Shown one piece after another: positions 44,275-52,857 of a stretch of 64,000 nucleotides of DNA. How positions within the stretch are numbered: the first letter of the stretch is position 1; the number at the start of each line of letters is the position of its first letter. The DNA comes from Paenibacillus polygoni. GTDB taxonomy: Bacteria > Bacillota > Bacilli > Paenibacillales > Paenibacillaceae. The position numbers and the translations under genes are program-made. The stretch lies in the NCBI RefSeq assembly GCF_030263935.1, contig NZ_CP127162.1, forward strand, positions 2,365,501-2,429,500, written 5' to 3'. The notes beneath the pieces are model-generated. The model made no database searches and was not told the origin of the DNA. It saw only the letters and a program-made list of their open reading frames with translations.

Positions 44275-44454
44275 TGATGACTAATGACTAACGTTTTCAT
44301 TCTACTAGTGTTTTCAATCTAAACGTATGGAAATCATCTCACTTCACTTTAAGTAAAAATGTTTTTCTTTCTATTTTCGTAACTGATTCATATTACATGT
44401 CGTTATAACCTACATATGAATACAGGTAACTGAATACGAATAGGTGGTGACGGT

Positions 44455-44859
44455 ATGGTAAGTGAACCAGCTGGTTTTTGGTCGCGTTTCTTTGCGGGGC
44501 TGCTTGATGGGATCCTCGTAGGTCTCCCGTTGTACATTTTGTCTAATATCCTGACTGGATCTACAGACGACAATTGGGTGACGGAGCTGCTCCTTTTCCT
44601 ATATTCGCTGCTTCTCCCTGTCTTTTGGGGAGGATGCACGGTCGGGAAACGACTATGTGGTATCAAAATACAAAAGGTAGCAGACGAGGGACCTCCGGGG
44701 ATTGGAACGATGCTGCTGCGCAATCTGGTAGCAAGTTTCGTATATGGAATTACGCTCGGCATAGGCTGGATTGTCAGCCTGTTTATGGTCGTATTCAGAG
44801 AAGATAAACGTGCTATTCACGATTTTATTGCAGGGACAGAAGTAGTTCAATTTAAATAA
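44455..44859 (+). CDS. RDD-family membrane protein
   Basis: A 134-residue protein. The RDD pattern is visible as FWSRFFAGLLDGILVGLPLY (residues 6-25) and EDKRAIHDFIAGTEVV near the C-terminus, with three membrane segments. It may transport ions or small molecules, but function is not established. ATG behind AGGTGGTGACGG. Its stop codon lies in the first copy of an 11-bp tandem repeat. Confidence 0.75.
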   Translation: MVSEPAGFWSRFFAGLLDGILVGLPLYILSNILTGSTDDNWVTELLLFLYSLLLPVFWGGCTVGKRLCGIKIQKVADEGPPGIGTMLLRNLVASFVYGITLGIGWIVSLFMVVFREDKRAIHDFIAGTEVVQFK

Positions 44860-44896
44860 GAACTAAATAAGAACTAAATAAGAACTAAATAAGAGC
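44853..44896 (+). repeat. 11-bp tandem repeat (four copies) over the RDD stop codon
   Basis: Unit TAAATAAGAAC repeated four times, the last reading TAAATAAGAGC. The gene stop TAA (44857-44859) is inside the first unit. It probably arose by slippage. Confidence 0.85.
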
Positions 44897-44901
44897 TAAG
44901 G

Positions 44902-44943
44902 AATCAGGACCGTTGGGATTTTCTCAATGTCCTGATTTTTTTG
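44902..44943 (+). terminator. Terminator after the RDD gene
   Basis: Arms AATCAGGAC and GTCCTGATT, 18-nt loop, T7. Confidence 0.82.
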
Positions 44944-44993
44944 TTTTCTCCTATAAGAATTGGTTATCAGAAGGGGACTTTGAAGAAAAACAT

Positions 44994-45031
44994 ATTCAGG
45001 TTTACATAATTATAGTTATGTAAACCTGAAT
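44994..45031. repeat. Perfect 16-bp inverted repeat with dif-like core
   Basis: Arms ATTCAGGTTTACATAA and TTATGTAAACCTGAAT are exact complements with a 6-nt centre TTATAG. No T run follows. The inner 28 bp (44999-45026) have the 11-6-11 layout of Xer sites, and both arms match the XerD-binding half of Firmicute dif (TTATGTAAACT) at 10 of 11 bases. It may be a recombination site or an operator. The rest of 44944-45227 holds nothing I recognise. Confidence 0.7.
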
Positions 45032-45227
45032 CATAGTAATGAATACTAAATAATCTAATAAAGCTTTTTAGGTATACAATGAAAGTTACTCTATATTGGT
45101 AGAGACTAATTTATAGAGTATCATTCGTTTTCATAAAAAGGGATATGTCCTTTCTCCTCAATACAAGGTATTATTTAATAGATATCAAATCATTGCTGTA
45201 AATATATTAAGAAAGAGATGACCTAAG

Positions 45228-45911
45228 ATGAGTACATATAAGACGTTGTTTTTTGATGTAGATGACACATTGCTTGATTTTGGTGCGGCAGAGAACAATG
45301 CCCTTCAGCTGTTATGTAAAGATATGAAGCTTCCTTTCACACCTGAAATAGAAGCTAGTTACCGAAAGATTAATAAGCAATTATGGAGGGCTTTTGAAGA
45401 AGGGACAATTAGTAGAGATGAAGTGTTACATACTCGATTTTCGCTTTTCTTTAAAGAATGGGGACTTGAAGCAGATGGAATTCAGTTAGAACAAACCTAT
45501 CGTACCTATCTTGAACAAGGACATATGCTGATGGATGGAGCCATGGAATTAGTAACAGAGCTGCAGCATCGTTATGATCTGTATATTGTAACCAATGGAG
45601 TTTCAAAAACGCAAGATATCCGGTTACGAAGTTCAGGTCTGTATCCACATATGAAACAGATATTCGTATCCGAAGATACCGGTTATCAGAAGCCGATGAA
45701 AGAGTTTTTTGATTATGTATTTGATCGAATTCCTGATTTTGATCCTTCTACCGCATTGATCATTGGCGATTCACTAAGTGCAGATATTAAAGGGGGGCAG
45801 CTTGCCGGTCTTGATACCTGCTGGTTTAATCCGAAAGGGCTCGTTAATTCTACAGAGATCATCCCCACTTATGAAATATCAGATTTACATCAGTTACATA
45901 GCATATTATGA
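45228..45911 (+). CDS. YjjG-type HAD nucleotidase
   Basis: A 227-residue HAD-IA protein. Motif I is FFDVDDTLLDFGAAE (residues 8-22), the YjjG-like variant with two Asp before TLL. Motif II is VTNGVSKTQDIRLRSSGL and motif III is IIGDSLSADIKGG. YjjG relatives dephosphorylate non-canonical pyrimidine nucleotides. Ended by the hairpin at 45935-45973. Single gene. Confidence 0.82.
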   Translation: MSTYKTLFFDVDDTLLDFGAAENNALQLLCKDMKLPFTPEIEASYRKINKQLWRAFEEGTISRDEVLHTRFSLFFKEWGLEADGIQLEQTYRTYLEQGHMLMDGAMELVTELQHRYDLYIVTNGVSKTQDIRLRSSGLYPHMKQIFVSEDTGYQKPMKEFFDYVFDRIPDFDPSTALIIGDSLSADIKGGQLAGLDTCWFNPKGLVNSTEIIPTYEISDLHQLHSIL

Positions 45912-45934
45912 AAAAATACGATTTGAACTGGGGG

Positions 45935-45975
45935 AAACCGCATTGTCTATATACAATGTGGTTTCTTCTTTTTTT
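45935..45975 (+). terminator. Terminator after the YjjG-like gene
   Basis: Arms AAACCGCATTGT and ACAATGTGGTTT with a 6-nt loop and T-rich tail. Confidence 0.75.
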
Positions 45976-46103
45976 ATAAAAACACTCCACCTACAGGATG
46001 AAATATTCAATGTTTCGACTCTATAAAAATCCTCATAATACCCCAATTCATTAACATAATGTTCGGAAATAAAACAAAATTCGACATAAAAATACTAAAA
46101 ACG

Positions 46104-46132
46104 TTGACAATGTTCTGCTTTTTACTTATGAT
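46104..46132 (+). promoter_or_regulatory. Sigma-A promoter of the M20 peptidase operon
   Basis: TTGACA (46104-46109), 17-bp spacer, TATGAT (46127-46132): near consensus, 68 bp before the start codon. Confidence 0.78.
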
Positions 46133-46199
46133 GAGGTTGTTCTTTTGACATGTATATCAATTTAATTAAATATAAACCGACCTAACTGGGGGACACAGC

Positions 46200-47459
46200 A
46201 TGAGTACTTTCACAAAACAGTATGAAGAAATCAAACACATTGCTAACCGGATTTTCGACAATCCTGAACTAGGTTACAAGGAACATAAAACACACCAAAC
46301 GGTGCTGGATTTTTTACTTGAAGTTAATCCTGAGCTTACATATGAGGTGTTCTGTGGCACAGGGATTAAGACAACACTCGGGGCAGGTAAATCGCTGAAC
46401 CTTGGATTTATTGCTGAACTCGATGCAGTTTATGCACCGTCTCATTTTCACGCCGATCAGGAAACGGGTGCTGCACATAACTGCGGGCATTACACACAAG
46501 TAGCAATAGCTCTCGCACTGTATAAGCACTATTTTACAACGAAAGCATATGAATCCTTGGATTTTGCTCTTACCTTTATTTTTGTTCCTGCAGAAGAATA
46601 TCTTGATTTACCATATCGTGATGGACTGAAAGCGAAAGGGGAAATAACCTACTACGGAGGTAAGCCCGAAGCGATGAAACGCGGCATATTTGACGATATT
46701 GACCTCGGAGTATGTGTTCATGCCATGGGTGGAGAATATCCGAAACGTACAATTGAAATCAATTGTGATCTAGCAGGTTTCCTGTATAAGAAGTATACAT
46801 TTAAAGGTCGTGCATCTCATGCCGGTTTTGATCCATCTTCAGGTACAAATGCGTATAGCATGTCGACTTTATTTAATGTAGCGCTTGGTATGCAAAGACA
46901 GCATTTTAAAGATGCAGAAAAAGTGAGAATGAACCCCATTGTAATGCAGTCGGATATGTCTACGAATGTAATCCCTAACCAAATCACCGTCGGAACGGAT
47001 CTGCGTACACAGTCTGTTGAATATATGAAGGAAGTTGCTAAACAGATGGATCAGGCGGCAAAAGGAAGTGCGATTGCTATGGGCGGAGAGGTTGAAGCTT
47101 CTACACAGATGGGCTATCTGCCTTTTGTACAAGATCGTTATCTTTCTGAATTTGCACTGGCTGCCTATAAAGAGAATGAAGCAATTGAAGATATACTGGA
47201 AAATAATGCGATTAGTGCAGCAGGGGATATTGGAGATTTATCCTTTATGATGCCTTGCATTCAGATTGGCTACAGTGGTTTTACAGGTACCATTCATGGT
47301 GATGATTTCAAAGATATTGATCCGGAATTCATTTATGAAATCTTCCCTAGATATTTGACAGAAGTCTTTAACAAAATGAATGGCCAACTCGACAAATCTA
47401 GAATCTATCGCCGTACGTTCGCTGAGTATGAAGCACTTCTGACTTCCATTACGGAGTAA
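46200..47459 (+). CDS. M20-family metallopeptidase / amidohydrolase
   Basis: A 419-residue M20 enzyme. Metal ligands are seen in FIAELDAVYAP (Asp near residue 82), HNCGHYTQ (His near residue 98) and PAEEYLD (tandem Glu near residue 130), with a later His in HAMGGEYP. The dimerisation domain is in the middle (YTFKGRASHAGFDPSSGTNA). Members cleave dipeptides, N-acyl amino acids or aminobenzoyl-glutamate-type amides. It leads a likely operon with two membrane-protein genes. Confidence 0.8.
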   Translation: MSTFTKQYEEIKHIANRIFDNPELGYKEHKTHQTVLDFLLEVNPELTYEVFCGTGIKTTLGAGKSLNLGFIAELDAVYAPSHFHADQETGAAHNCGHYTQVAIALALYKHYFTTKAYESLDFALTFIFVPAEEYLDLPYRDGLKAKGEITYYGGKPEAMKRGIFDDIDLGVCVHAMGGEYPKRTIEINCDLAGFLYKKYTFKGRASHAGFDPSSGTNAYSMSTLFNVALGMQRQHFKDAEKVRMNPIVMQSDMSTNVIPNQITVGTDLRTQSVEYMKEVAKQMDQAAKGSAIAMGGEVEASTQMGYLPFVQDRYLSEFALAAYKENEAIEDILENNAISAAGDIGDLSFMMPCIQIGYSGFTGTIHGDDFKDIDPEFIYEIFPRYLTEVFNKMNGQLDKSRIYRRTFAEYEALLTSITE

Positions 47460-47522
47460 TCTTTATTCACTAAATAGATCAATGAGACAACAAAGAATAT
47501 ACAGAAATGAGGATTTTGGTTC

Positions 47523-48317
47523 ATGAAATCAAAAGGACATCTTGTTTATCTTATCTTATTTGCTTTATTTCTCATTACAGCAGCAGAATGGATTGGAACC
47601 CAGTCCATACCGATCGGCAACATTACCATTAACTTGCTTCCTCTGGTGTTTGCTATTCTAATTGCTATGATTCTAGGAACTGCTATCTTTAGACGCGGTA
47701 TTATGAAAAAGGTGTACAGTAAAGAAAACGTGAACTTTGCAAGTAAATATCTAATTTACATCATGTTACCTCTAATGGCGCGTTACGGAGCGGATGTTGC
47801 TCCTAAACTAAGAGAAATTCTTGATGTTGGCTGGGTCTTCTTGCTGCAAGAGATCGGTAACCTCGGAACTGTACTGCTTGGTCTTCCTGTGGCAATTCTA
47901 CTGGGTCTTCGCAGAGAAGCGATTGGAGCTACCCTGGGGCTTGGACGTGAAGGTGAACTTGCTTATATCTCTGAGAAATATACACTCGATTCCAGTGAGG
48001 GACGCGGGGTATTATCACTGTATATTATAGGTACACTTTTTGGAACTTTGTTCTTTAGTATTATTGCACCTGTTCTTCACGCTTTAGGTTTCTCTATTGA
48101 AGCACTGGCGATGTCTTCTGGAGTAGGTTCATCTAGTATGATGGTGGGAGCTTCTTCATCTCTAATCGCTTTAGCTCCAGATCAAGCTGAGGTCATCAAC
48201 AGTTATGCTGCAGCGAGTCAACTACTGACAAGTTTCCTTGGAACGTACACTATGGTATTTTTGGCTGTTCCGCTGCAACGTTTTATGTATAATCTGTTTA
48301 CTGGAGGTAAAAGGTAA
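47523..48317 (+). CDS. DUF3100-like integral membrane protein
   Basis: A 264-residue protein of about 7-8 membrane segments. It contains GLGREGELAYISEKYTLDSSEGRGVLSLYIIG and SSGVGSSSMMVGASSSLIAL, the Gly/Ser-rich stretches of the DUF3100 family as I recall it. It is 63 bp after the M20 peptidase and overlaps the next gene by one base (TAATG). A transporter of peptidase substrates or products is a plausible role, but it is inferred only from context. Confidence 0.65.
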   Translation: MKSKGHLVYLILFALFLITAAEWIGTQSIPIGNITINLLPLVFAILIAMILGTAIFRRGIMKKVYSKENVNFASKYLIYIMLPLMARYGADVAPKLREILDVGWVFLLQEIGNLGTVLLGLPVAILLGLRREAIGATLGLGREGELAYISEKYTLDSSEGRGVLSLYIIGTLFGTLFFSIIAPVLHALGFSIEALAMSSGVGSSSMMVGASSSLIALAPDQAEVINSYAAASQLLTSFLGTYTMVFLAVPLQRFMYNLFTGGKR

Positions 48318-48799
48318 TGGTACTGGATAAAAAACATTGGATGAAAGCAGGACTTGTACTTTTGCTAAGTGTCTCGCTTATCCTATTTACAGATATTATG
48401 AAACAACTTCGGATCGGTGAGGGCGTTACCGTCTCATGGCATACGATTGGCGGACTAGCTGTATTATGGCTGTTCTCGATGATTGGGATCTTAATTTCTT
48501 CTTTAATGAAGAAAGTGCCTGTGAAAGTGCTGCAAGAGTTCCCTGTACTTGGCTGGGTATCGATTACATCACTCATATTCTGCCTTAGTTCTGATGTGTT
48601 TGTAGAAGCTATTCAAGCGGTTAACTTCTTATCGATTACTACACCTATTTTGGCTTTCGCTGGGATCTCCGTAGTAGATCGTCTGTCAGATCTTCGTAAA
48701 ACATCTTGGCGTGTTGCTATTGTTGCATTATTCGTATTTACCGGCACATACCTTGGCAGTGCCATCTTATCTGAAATTGGTCTTTCGTTAACCCGTTAG
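48317..48799 (+). CDS. Small integral membrane protein coupled to the DUF3100 gene
   Basis: A 160-residue protein with four to five membrane segments (LVLLLSVSLILFTDIM; TIGGLAVLWLFSMIGILISSL; LGWVSITSLIFCLSSDVFV; ITTPILAFAGISVVD; VAIVALFVFTGTYLGSAIL). The start overlaps the previous stop by one base, so the two are made together and may form one transporter. Its domain is not one I recognise with confidence. A 12-bp hairpin terminator follows. Confidence 0.62.
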   Translation: MVLDKKHWMKAGLVLLLSVSLILFTDIMKQLRIGEGVTVSWHTIGGLAVLWLFSMIGILISSLMKKVPVKVLQEFPVLGWVSITSLIFCLSSDVFVEAIQAVNFLSITTPILAFAGISVVDRLSDLRKTSWRVAIVALFVFTGTYLGSAILSEIGLSLTR

Positions 48800-49148
48800 T
48801 AATGATAATTTCACTTATGCAAATACTATACAAAAGAATGGCGAATAACCTATTCATATGAATAGGTTATTTCTTTTATTTCGGATAATAAGACAGGGAA
48901 TCTCAGATAAACGATCTCGCACAGGTATAATCAATCAGATTTATGTATATAATTGCAAGATGTCCTCTTTGTAATATATCTTGACATGAAAAAATCATTT
49001 TTATACTATAAAATTAATATAGCGTAAATTAATAAAAATAAGTATAATAAAAAAATGCGTTATTAAATTTTTATGTTAATAATACTAACAAGAGATCGTT
49101 AAGGACATCGTTCCCTTATACGAATATACAACATGATGGAGGTTAGAG
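48800..49148. other. Intergenic region with terminator and AGCS promoter
   Basis: It holds a terminator (48844-48879) and a promoter: TTGACA (48981-48986), 17-bp spacer, TACTAT (49004-49009). The AT-rich remainder, including the 140-nt leader before the symporter, shows no riboswitch or gene that I recognise. Confidence 0.6.
48844..48879 (+). terminator. Terminator of the M20/DUF3100 operon
   Basis: Perfect 12-bp arms AATAACCTATTC and GAATAGGTTATT, ATAT loop, T-rich tail. Confidence 0.82.
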
Positions 49149-50567
49149 ATGCAAGACTTCTTACAAAAAGGAATCAGTTTGATCAACGATGTGCTTTGGT
49201 CATATGTTCTAATCATTTTATTGGTTGCGATTGGGCTTTACTTCACATGGAAATCAGGGTTCATGCAGTTCACTTACATAAAAGACATGTTCCGTGAACT
49301 TAAAGGATCAAACAAGAAACAAAAAGGTGAAATTACTGCTTTCCAAGCATTTTGCATCAGTATGGCTGCTCGTGTTGGGACAGGTAACATTACGGGGATC
49401 GCTCTTGCGATTGGTATTGGAGGTCCAGGTGCTGTATTCTGGATGTGGATTATCGCGATCATCGGATCTGCGTCAAGTTTTGTGGAAAGTACACTTGCTC
49501 AGGTCTATAAAATCAAGGACAAACAAGGGTTCCGCGGCGGACCTGCCTACTATATGGAGCAAGGGCTTAATAAGCGCTGGATGGGAATTCTGTTTGCAGT
49601 CCTGATTACCATATCCTTTGGACTCGTATTTAATGCAGTTCAAGCCAATACAGTAGCAACAGCTTTCCAGAATTCATTTGGAGTAAATCCATTATGGCTC
49701 GGGATTGCTTTGGTTGTAGCTTTTGGAATTATCATTTTTGGCGGTATTAAACGAATTGCGAAAATCTCCGAGTACATTGTCGTTATCATGGCCGTTATTT
49801 ATATCGGTATTGCTTTCATTGCGGTCCTCATCAATATTACTGAAGTTCCTGCGATGATTGCTACTATTGTTAAACATGCATTTGGATTCGAACAATTTGC
49901 GGGCGGTACCCTTGGTGCAGCGCTCATGCAAGGGGTTAAAAGAGGATTATTCTCTAATGAAGCAGGTATGGGTAGTGCACCGAATGCGGCTGCTACAGCA
50001 ACAACAAGTCACCCAGCTAAACAAGGTTTAATTCAAGCATTAGCTGTTTTGATTGATACGCTGGTTATTTGTACAAGTACTGCTTTCTTGGTACTGCTCT
50101 CAGGTGCTTACACAGACCCATCTGTTAATACAGAAGGGATTGTGCTTACACAAACTGCACTAGGTATTCATTTTGGTGATTGGGCGTCGAGCTTGCTTGC
50201 TGTTATGATTTTCCTATTTGCATTTAGTACGCTGATTGGTAACTACTATTATGGGGAAACGAATATTGAGTTTATTAAATCAAGCAAAACAACGCTTGTG
50301 ATCTACCGAATTGCTGTTCTTGCTATGATCATGTTTGGTTCAGTCGCTAGCGTGAAGCTGGTCTGGGATATGGCCGACCTGTTTATGGGCTTCATGGTTA
50401 TTGTTAACTTAATAGCCATCGGGCTCTTATCAAAGATCGCATTTGCTGCGTTGAAGGATTACTCAAAACAAAGAAAAGAAGGCAAAGATCCTGTGTTCTA
50501 CAAAGATTCCATTCCAGGAATCGAGAATGTAACAGGCTGGGAAGAATCACCTAAAGTGAAATCCTAA
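49149..50567 (+). CDS. Sodium:alanine/glycine symporter (AGCS family)
   Basis: A 472-residue permease of about 10-11 segments. Signature segments are AARVGTGNITGIALAIGIGGPGAVFWMW (about residues 73-100) and KRGLFSNEAGMGSAPNAAATA (about residues 259-279), both diagnostic of AGCS. It imports alanine or glycine with Na+. ATG behind GATGGAGG. It has its own promoter, so it is a neighbour of, not clearly part of, the M20 operon. Confidence 0.9.
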   Translation: MQDFLQKGISLINDVLWSYVLIILLVAIGLYFTWKSGFMQFTYIKDMFRELKGSNKKQKGEITAFQAFCISMAARVGTGNITGIALAIGIGGPGAVFWMWIIAIIGSASSFVESTLAQVYKIKDKQGFRGGPAYYMEQGLNKRWMGILFAVLITISFGLVFNAVQANTVATAFQNSFGVNPLWLGIALVVAFGIIIFGGIKRIAKISEYIVVIMAVIYIGIAFIAVLINITEVPAMIATIVKHAFGFEQFAGGTLGAALMQGVKRGLFSNEAGMGSAPNAAATATTSHPAKQGLIQALAVLIDTLVICTSTAFLVLLSGAYTDPSVNTEGIVLTQTALGIHFGDWASSLLAVMIFLFAFSTLIGNYYYGETNIEFIKSSKTTLVIYRIAVLAMIMFGSVASVKLVWDMADLFMGFMVIVNLIAIGLLSKIAFAALKDYSKQRKEGKDPVFYKDSIPGIENVTGWEESPKVKS

Positions 50568-50584
50568 TCTAATTGTCATTTATC

Positions 50585-50618
50585 AAAGCTTCTACCTTTC
50601 GGTAGGAGCTTTTTTTGA
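50585..50618 (+). terminator. Terminator of the AGCS gene
   Basis: Arms AAAGCTTCTACC and GGTAGGAGCTTT with a TTTC loop and T7. Confidence 0.88.
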
Positions 50619-50751
50619 TGCAGGCGATTGTATGGATCAGTTAAATTTATTATAATTAGCAAATAACCAGAATTTTCTATTAATTATTCTAATTAGGAAG
50701 TCAATGTGTAATAAGGTGTAATAAGGGGGAATAGGGCTGAAACAGCTCAAG

Positions 50752-51469
50752 ATGGTTCCAAATAGTAAGACGAAGAGAGTGCATATGTTGTTTGGCTATT
50801 CTAATGAGAACTCATCTCGATCCCGAATATACAGATCATCATTCCGCTCATCATGGTGAATTGGATCCTATTCAGATCGTTCAGCAGATACCACAGCACG
50901 CTCAAATTGTAATTTGGGGTGGAGATTCAGCTTATGAAACAATAGGATCAAGGTATGTTCAATATTTATTAAAAGAGTATAAGAATGAAATCATGGAGAT
51001 CAATGCTGTTGCGATATGTGAAAGAAAGTACAATATACCAGAACAGTCGCCATATTATCGTCATACAGGAGAAATCGTCCCAGAAAAACTTGTTGAAGTA
51101 TTTCATGTACTGGAACGAATCTATCCTTTAACTACAGAACAAAGAAATAAGCATGAACAAGAATGGTTGGTATATGCCGAGTCAAAGCAGGTACTTAGGT
51201 TTTGGAATGATGGGGAAGTAGATACAGTAGAAGAAAATGTATTAGATGAATATTTGCTTCATACGGTTTCTAAGTTACAGAATCGCTCTAATGCAGATGG
51301 TTTTATAAAAGCAGCGCGGGTCGTAGGGGAAGCGATGGGGTATTTGGAGCAGTATATCGGTGATGCGTTTTTTGAGTACCGGTTACGGAGTTTAATCAAT
51401 GAGAGCAAACTTGAGGTATCAGGAATACCTAGTGCGATGAGGTATTATTCGGTTCGTATAAAATCTTAG
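50752..51469 (+). pseudogene. DUF1835/DUF3658-type gene with N-terminal deletion and frameshift
   Basis: ATG 50752 opens MVPNSKTKRVHMLFGYS, like the start of a DUF1835 domain. The rest of the protein (LMRTHLDPEYTD, then IVIWGGDSAYETIG, then HTGEIVPEKL, to IPSAMRYYSVRIK) is in another frame from about 50792 to 51469. The join lacks about 40-45 residues expected between them, so a deletion changed the frame. A shortened protein starting at 50792 has no ribosome site. Function unknown. Confidence 0.55.
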
Positions 51470-51486
51470 CAAGTGAGGTGAGCTTT

Positions 51487-52368
51487 ATGGGGAAGGTTGT
51501 GCTAGCCGGAGGTACAGGATTTATCGGCCAATATTTTGAAAAGAAATTCAGGGAAAAAGGTGACAATGTATACATTATATCAAGGCAAGAGGGCCATATC
51601 TCTTGGGATGATAAATCTTCCATTGTTGAAGCACTGGAAGGAGCAGAGTTGCTCATTAACCTTGCGGGAAAATCAGTCAATTGCCGTTATAATGACCGTA
51701 ATAAGCGTGAGATCATGGAGTCCAGGAAACGGACGACTCGGATCTTAGGAGAAGCGATAGAGGCTTGTATAGAACGGCCAAAGCTATGGATCAACTCAAG
51801 CACAGCCACAATCTACAGACATGCAGAAGATCGTCCCATGACAGAGGAGGAGGGAGAGATTGGCACAGGCTTCTCAGTAGATGTAGCAAAAGCGTGGGAA
51901 GAGGCGTTTTTCTCCTTCTCATTAGATCGAACTCGTCAAGTTGCCCTCCGGATTTCCATTGTGCTGGGTAAAGACGGGGGAGTGATGACTCCTTATCTCT
52001 ATTTAACTCGATTTGGCCTCGGGGGTAAGCAAGGCCCTGGAACGCAGAAATTCAGTTTTATTCATGTGGATGATTTGTACCGGATTGTACAGTTTATTCA
52101 GCAGCGTGAGGACCTTTGCGGTGTATTTAATGCGGCGACTCCTTATCCAGTATCGAATCAAAAGTTAATGGCCGAAATGCGTAAGAAGATGAATGTTAAA
52201 GTAGGAATCCCTACCCCTGGGTGGATGTTAGAGATGGGAGCTGTATTCATTCGGACGGAAACGGAGCTAATTTTAAAAAGCAGATGGGTAGTACCTGAAA
52301 GGTTACTAGCGGAAGGTTATGAATTTCGTTATCCCACAATAGAAGATACATTAGAAGCTGTGCTGTAA
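51487..52368 (+). CDS. TIGR01777-type NAD-dependent epimerase (YfcH-like)
   Basis: A 293-residue short-chain epimerase-like protein. I use ATG 51487, 7 bp after GAGGTG; GTG 51478 lies within that site. The Rossmann motif is VVLAGGTGFIGQYFEKKF, and the family segment NLAGKSVNCRYNDRNKREIMESR (about residues 56-78) is diagnostic. SSTATIYRH corresponds to the usual Ser/Tyr region. Substrate unknown. Terminated at 52466-52498. Confidence 0.85.
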   Translation: MGKVVLAGGTGFIGQYFEKKFREKGDNVYIISRQEGHISWDDKSSIVEALEGAELLINLAGKSVNCRYNDRNKREIMESRKRTTRILGEAIEACIERPKLWINSSTATIYRHAEDRPMTEEEGEIGTGFSVDVAKAWEEAFFSFSLDRTRQVALRISIVLGKDGGVMTPYLYLTRFGLGGKQGPGTQKFSFIHVDDLYRIVQFIQQREDLCGVFNAATPYPVSNQKLMAEMRKKMNVKVGIPTPGWMLEMGAVFIRTETELILKSRWVVPERLLAEGYEFRYPTIEDTLEAVL

Positions 52369-52465
52369 TAAATCTATTATTTATGTATAGCTCGCTCACA
52401 TGAACTTAGCTAATTATAAGATGTCGAATTACATGATCATGATCAAAAATTACATTGCCAAAGTC

Positions 52466-52500
52466 GTGTCTGATTCTTACGAATCAGGCACCTTTTTTAT
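52466..52500 (+). terminator. Terminator after the epimerase gene
   Basis: Arms GTGTCTGATTC and GAATCAGGCAC, TTAC loop, then T6. Confidence 0.85.
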
Positions 52501-52717
52501 GCTTATACAGGGAATAAAAGAGAGCGAAGAATTCTAGCGCGTTTCGGCATTTATTTTGTTATGTCTTATTATGTAGCGGTTTTAGGAGGATTAGGGGCAA
52601 TTTTAAGTCATCGTATTACATAAAACGTCGTTATTTTACTAGGAAATAAGGATTATTACAAAACTTCATATAACAACGATGAATCACGGAAAAATGAAGC
52701 TTTCATTACGCTAAAAA

Positions 52718-52745
52718 ACTGCGTATAATATAAATTATACGCAGT
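52718..52745. other. 28-bp dif-like palindrome upstream of the Xer-like gene
   Basis: Arms ACTGCGTATAA and TTATACGCAGT are exact complements around TATAAA: the 11-6-11 layout of Xer sites. The left arm and centre match remembered Staphylococcus dif (ACTTCCTATAA, TATATA) at 9 of 11 and 5 of 6 positions; the right arm matches at 6 of 11. On the minus strand it is followed by T6, so a weak terminator is an alternative. The rest of 52501-52854 holds nothing I recognise. Confidence 0.5.
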
Positions 52746-52857
52746 ATCTGTTTATATTCGATTTATTTAATAGAGTCGACCACTTACCTAAGTTCGTAGA
52801 CGTAGATCGACACGTATTTTGCTTAAAAACTCTAATTTTGAAGAATGGCAGGTGATG

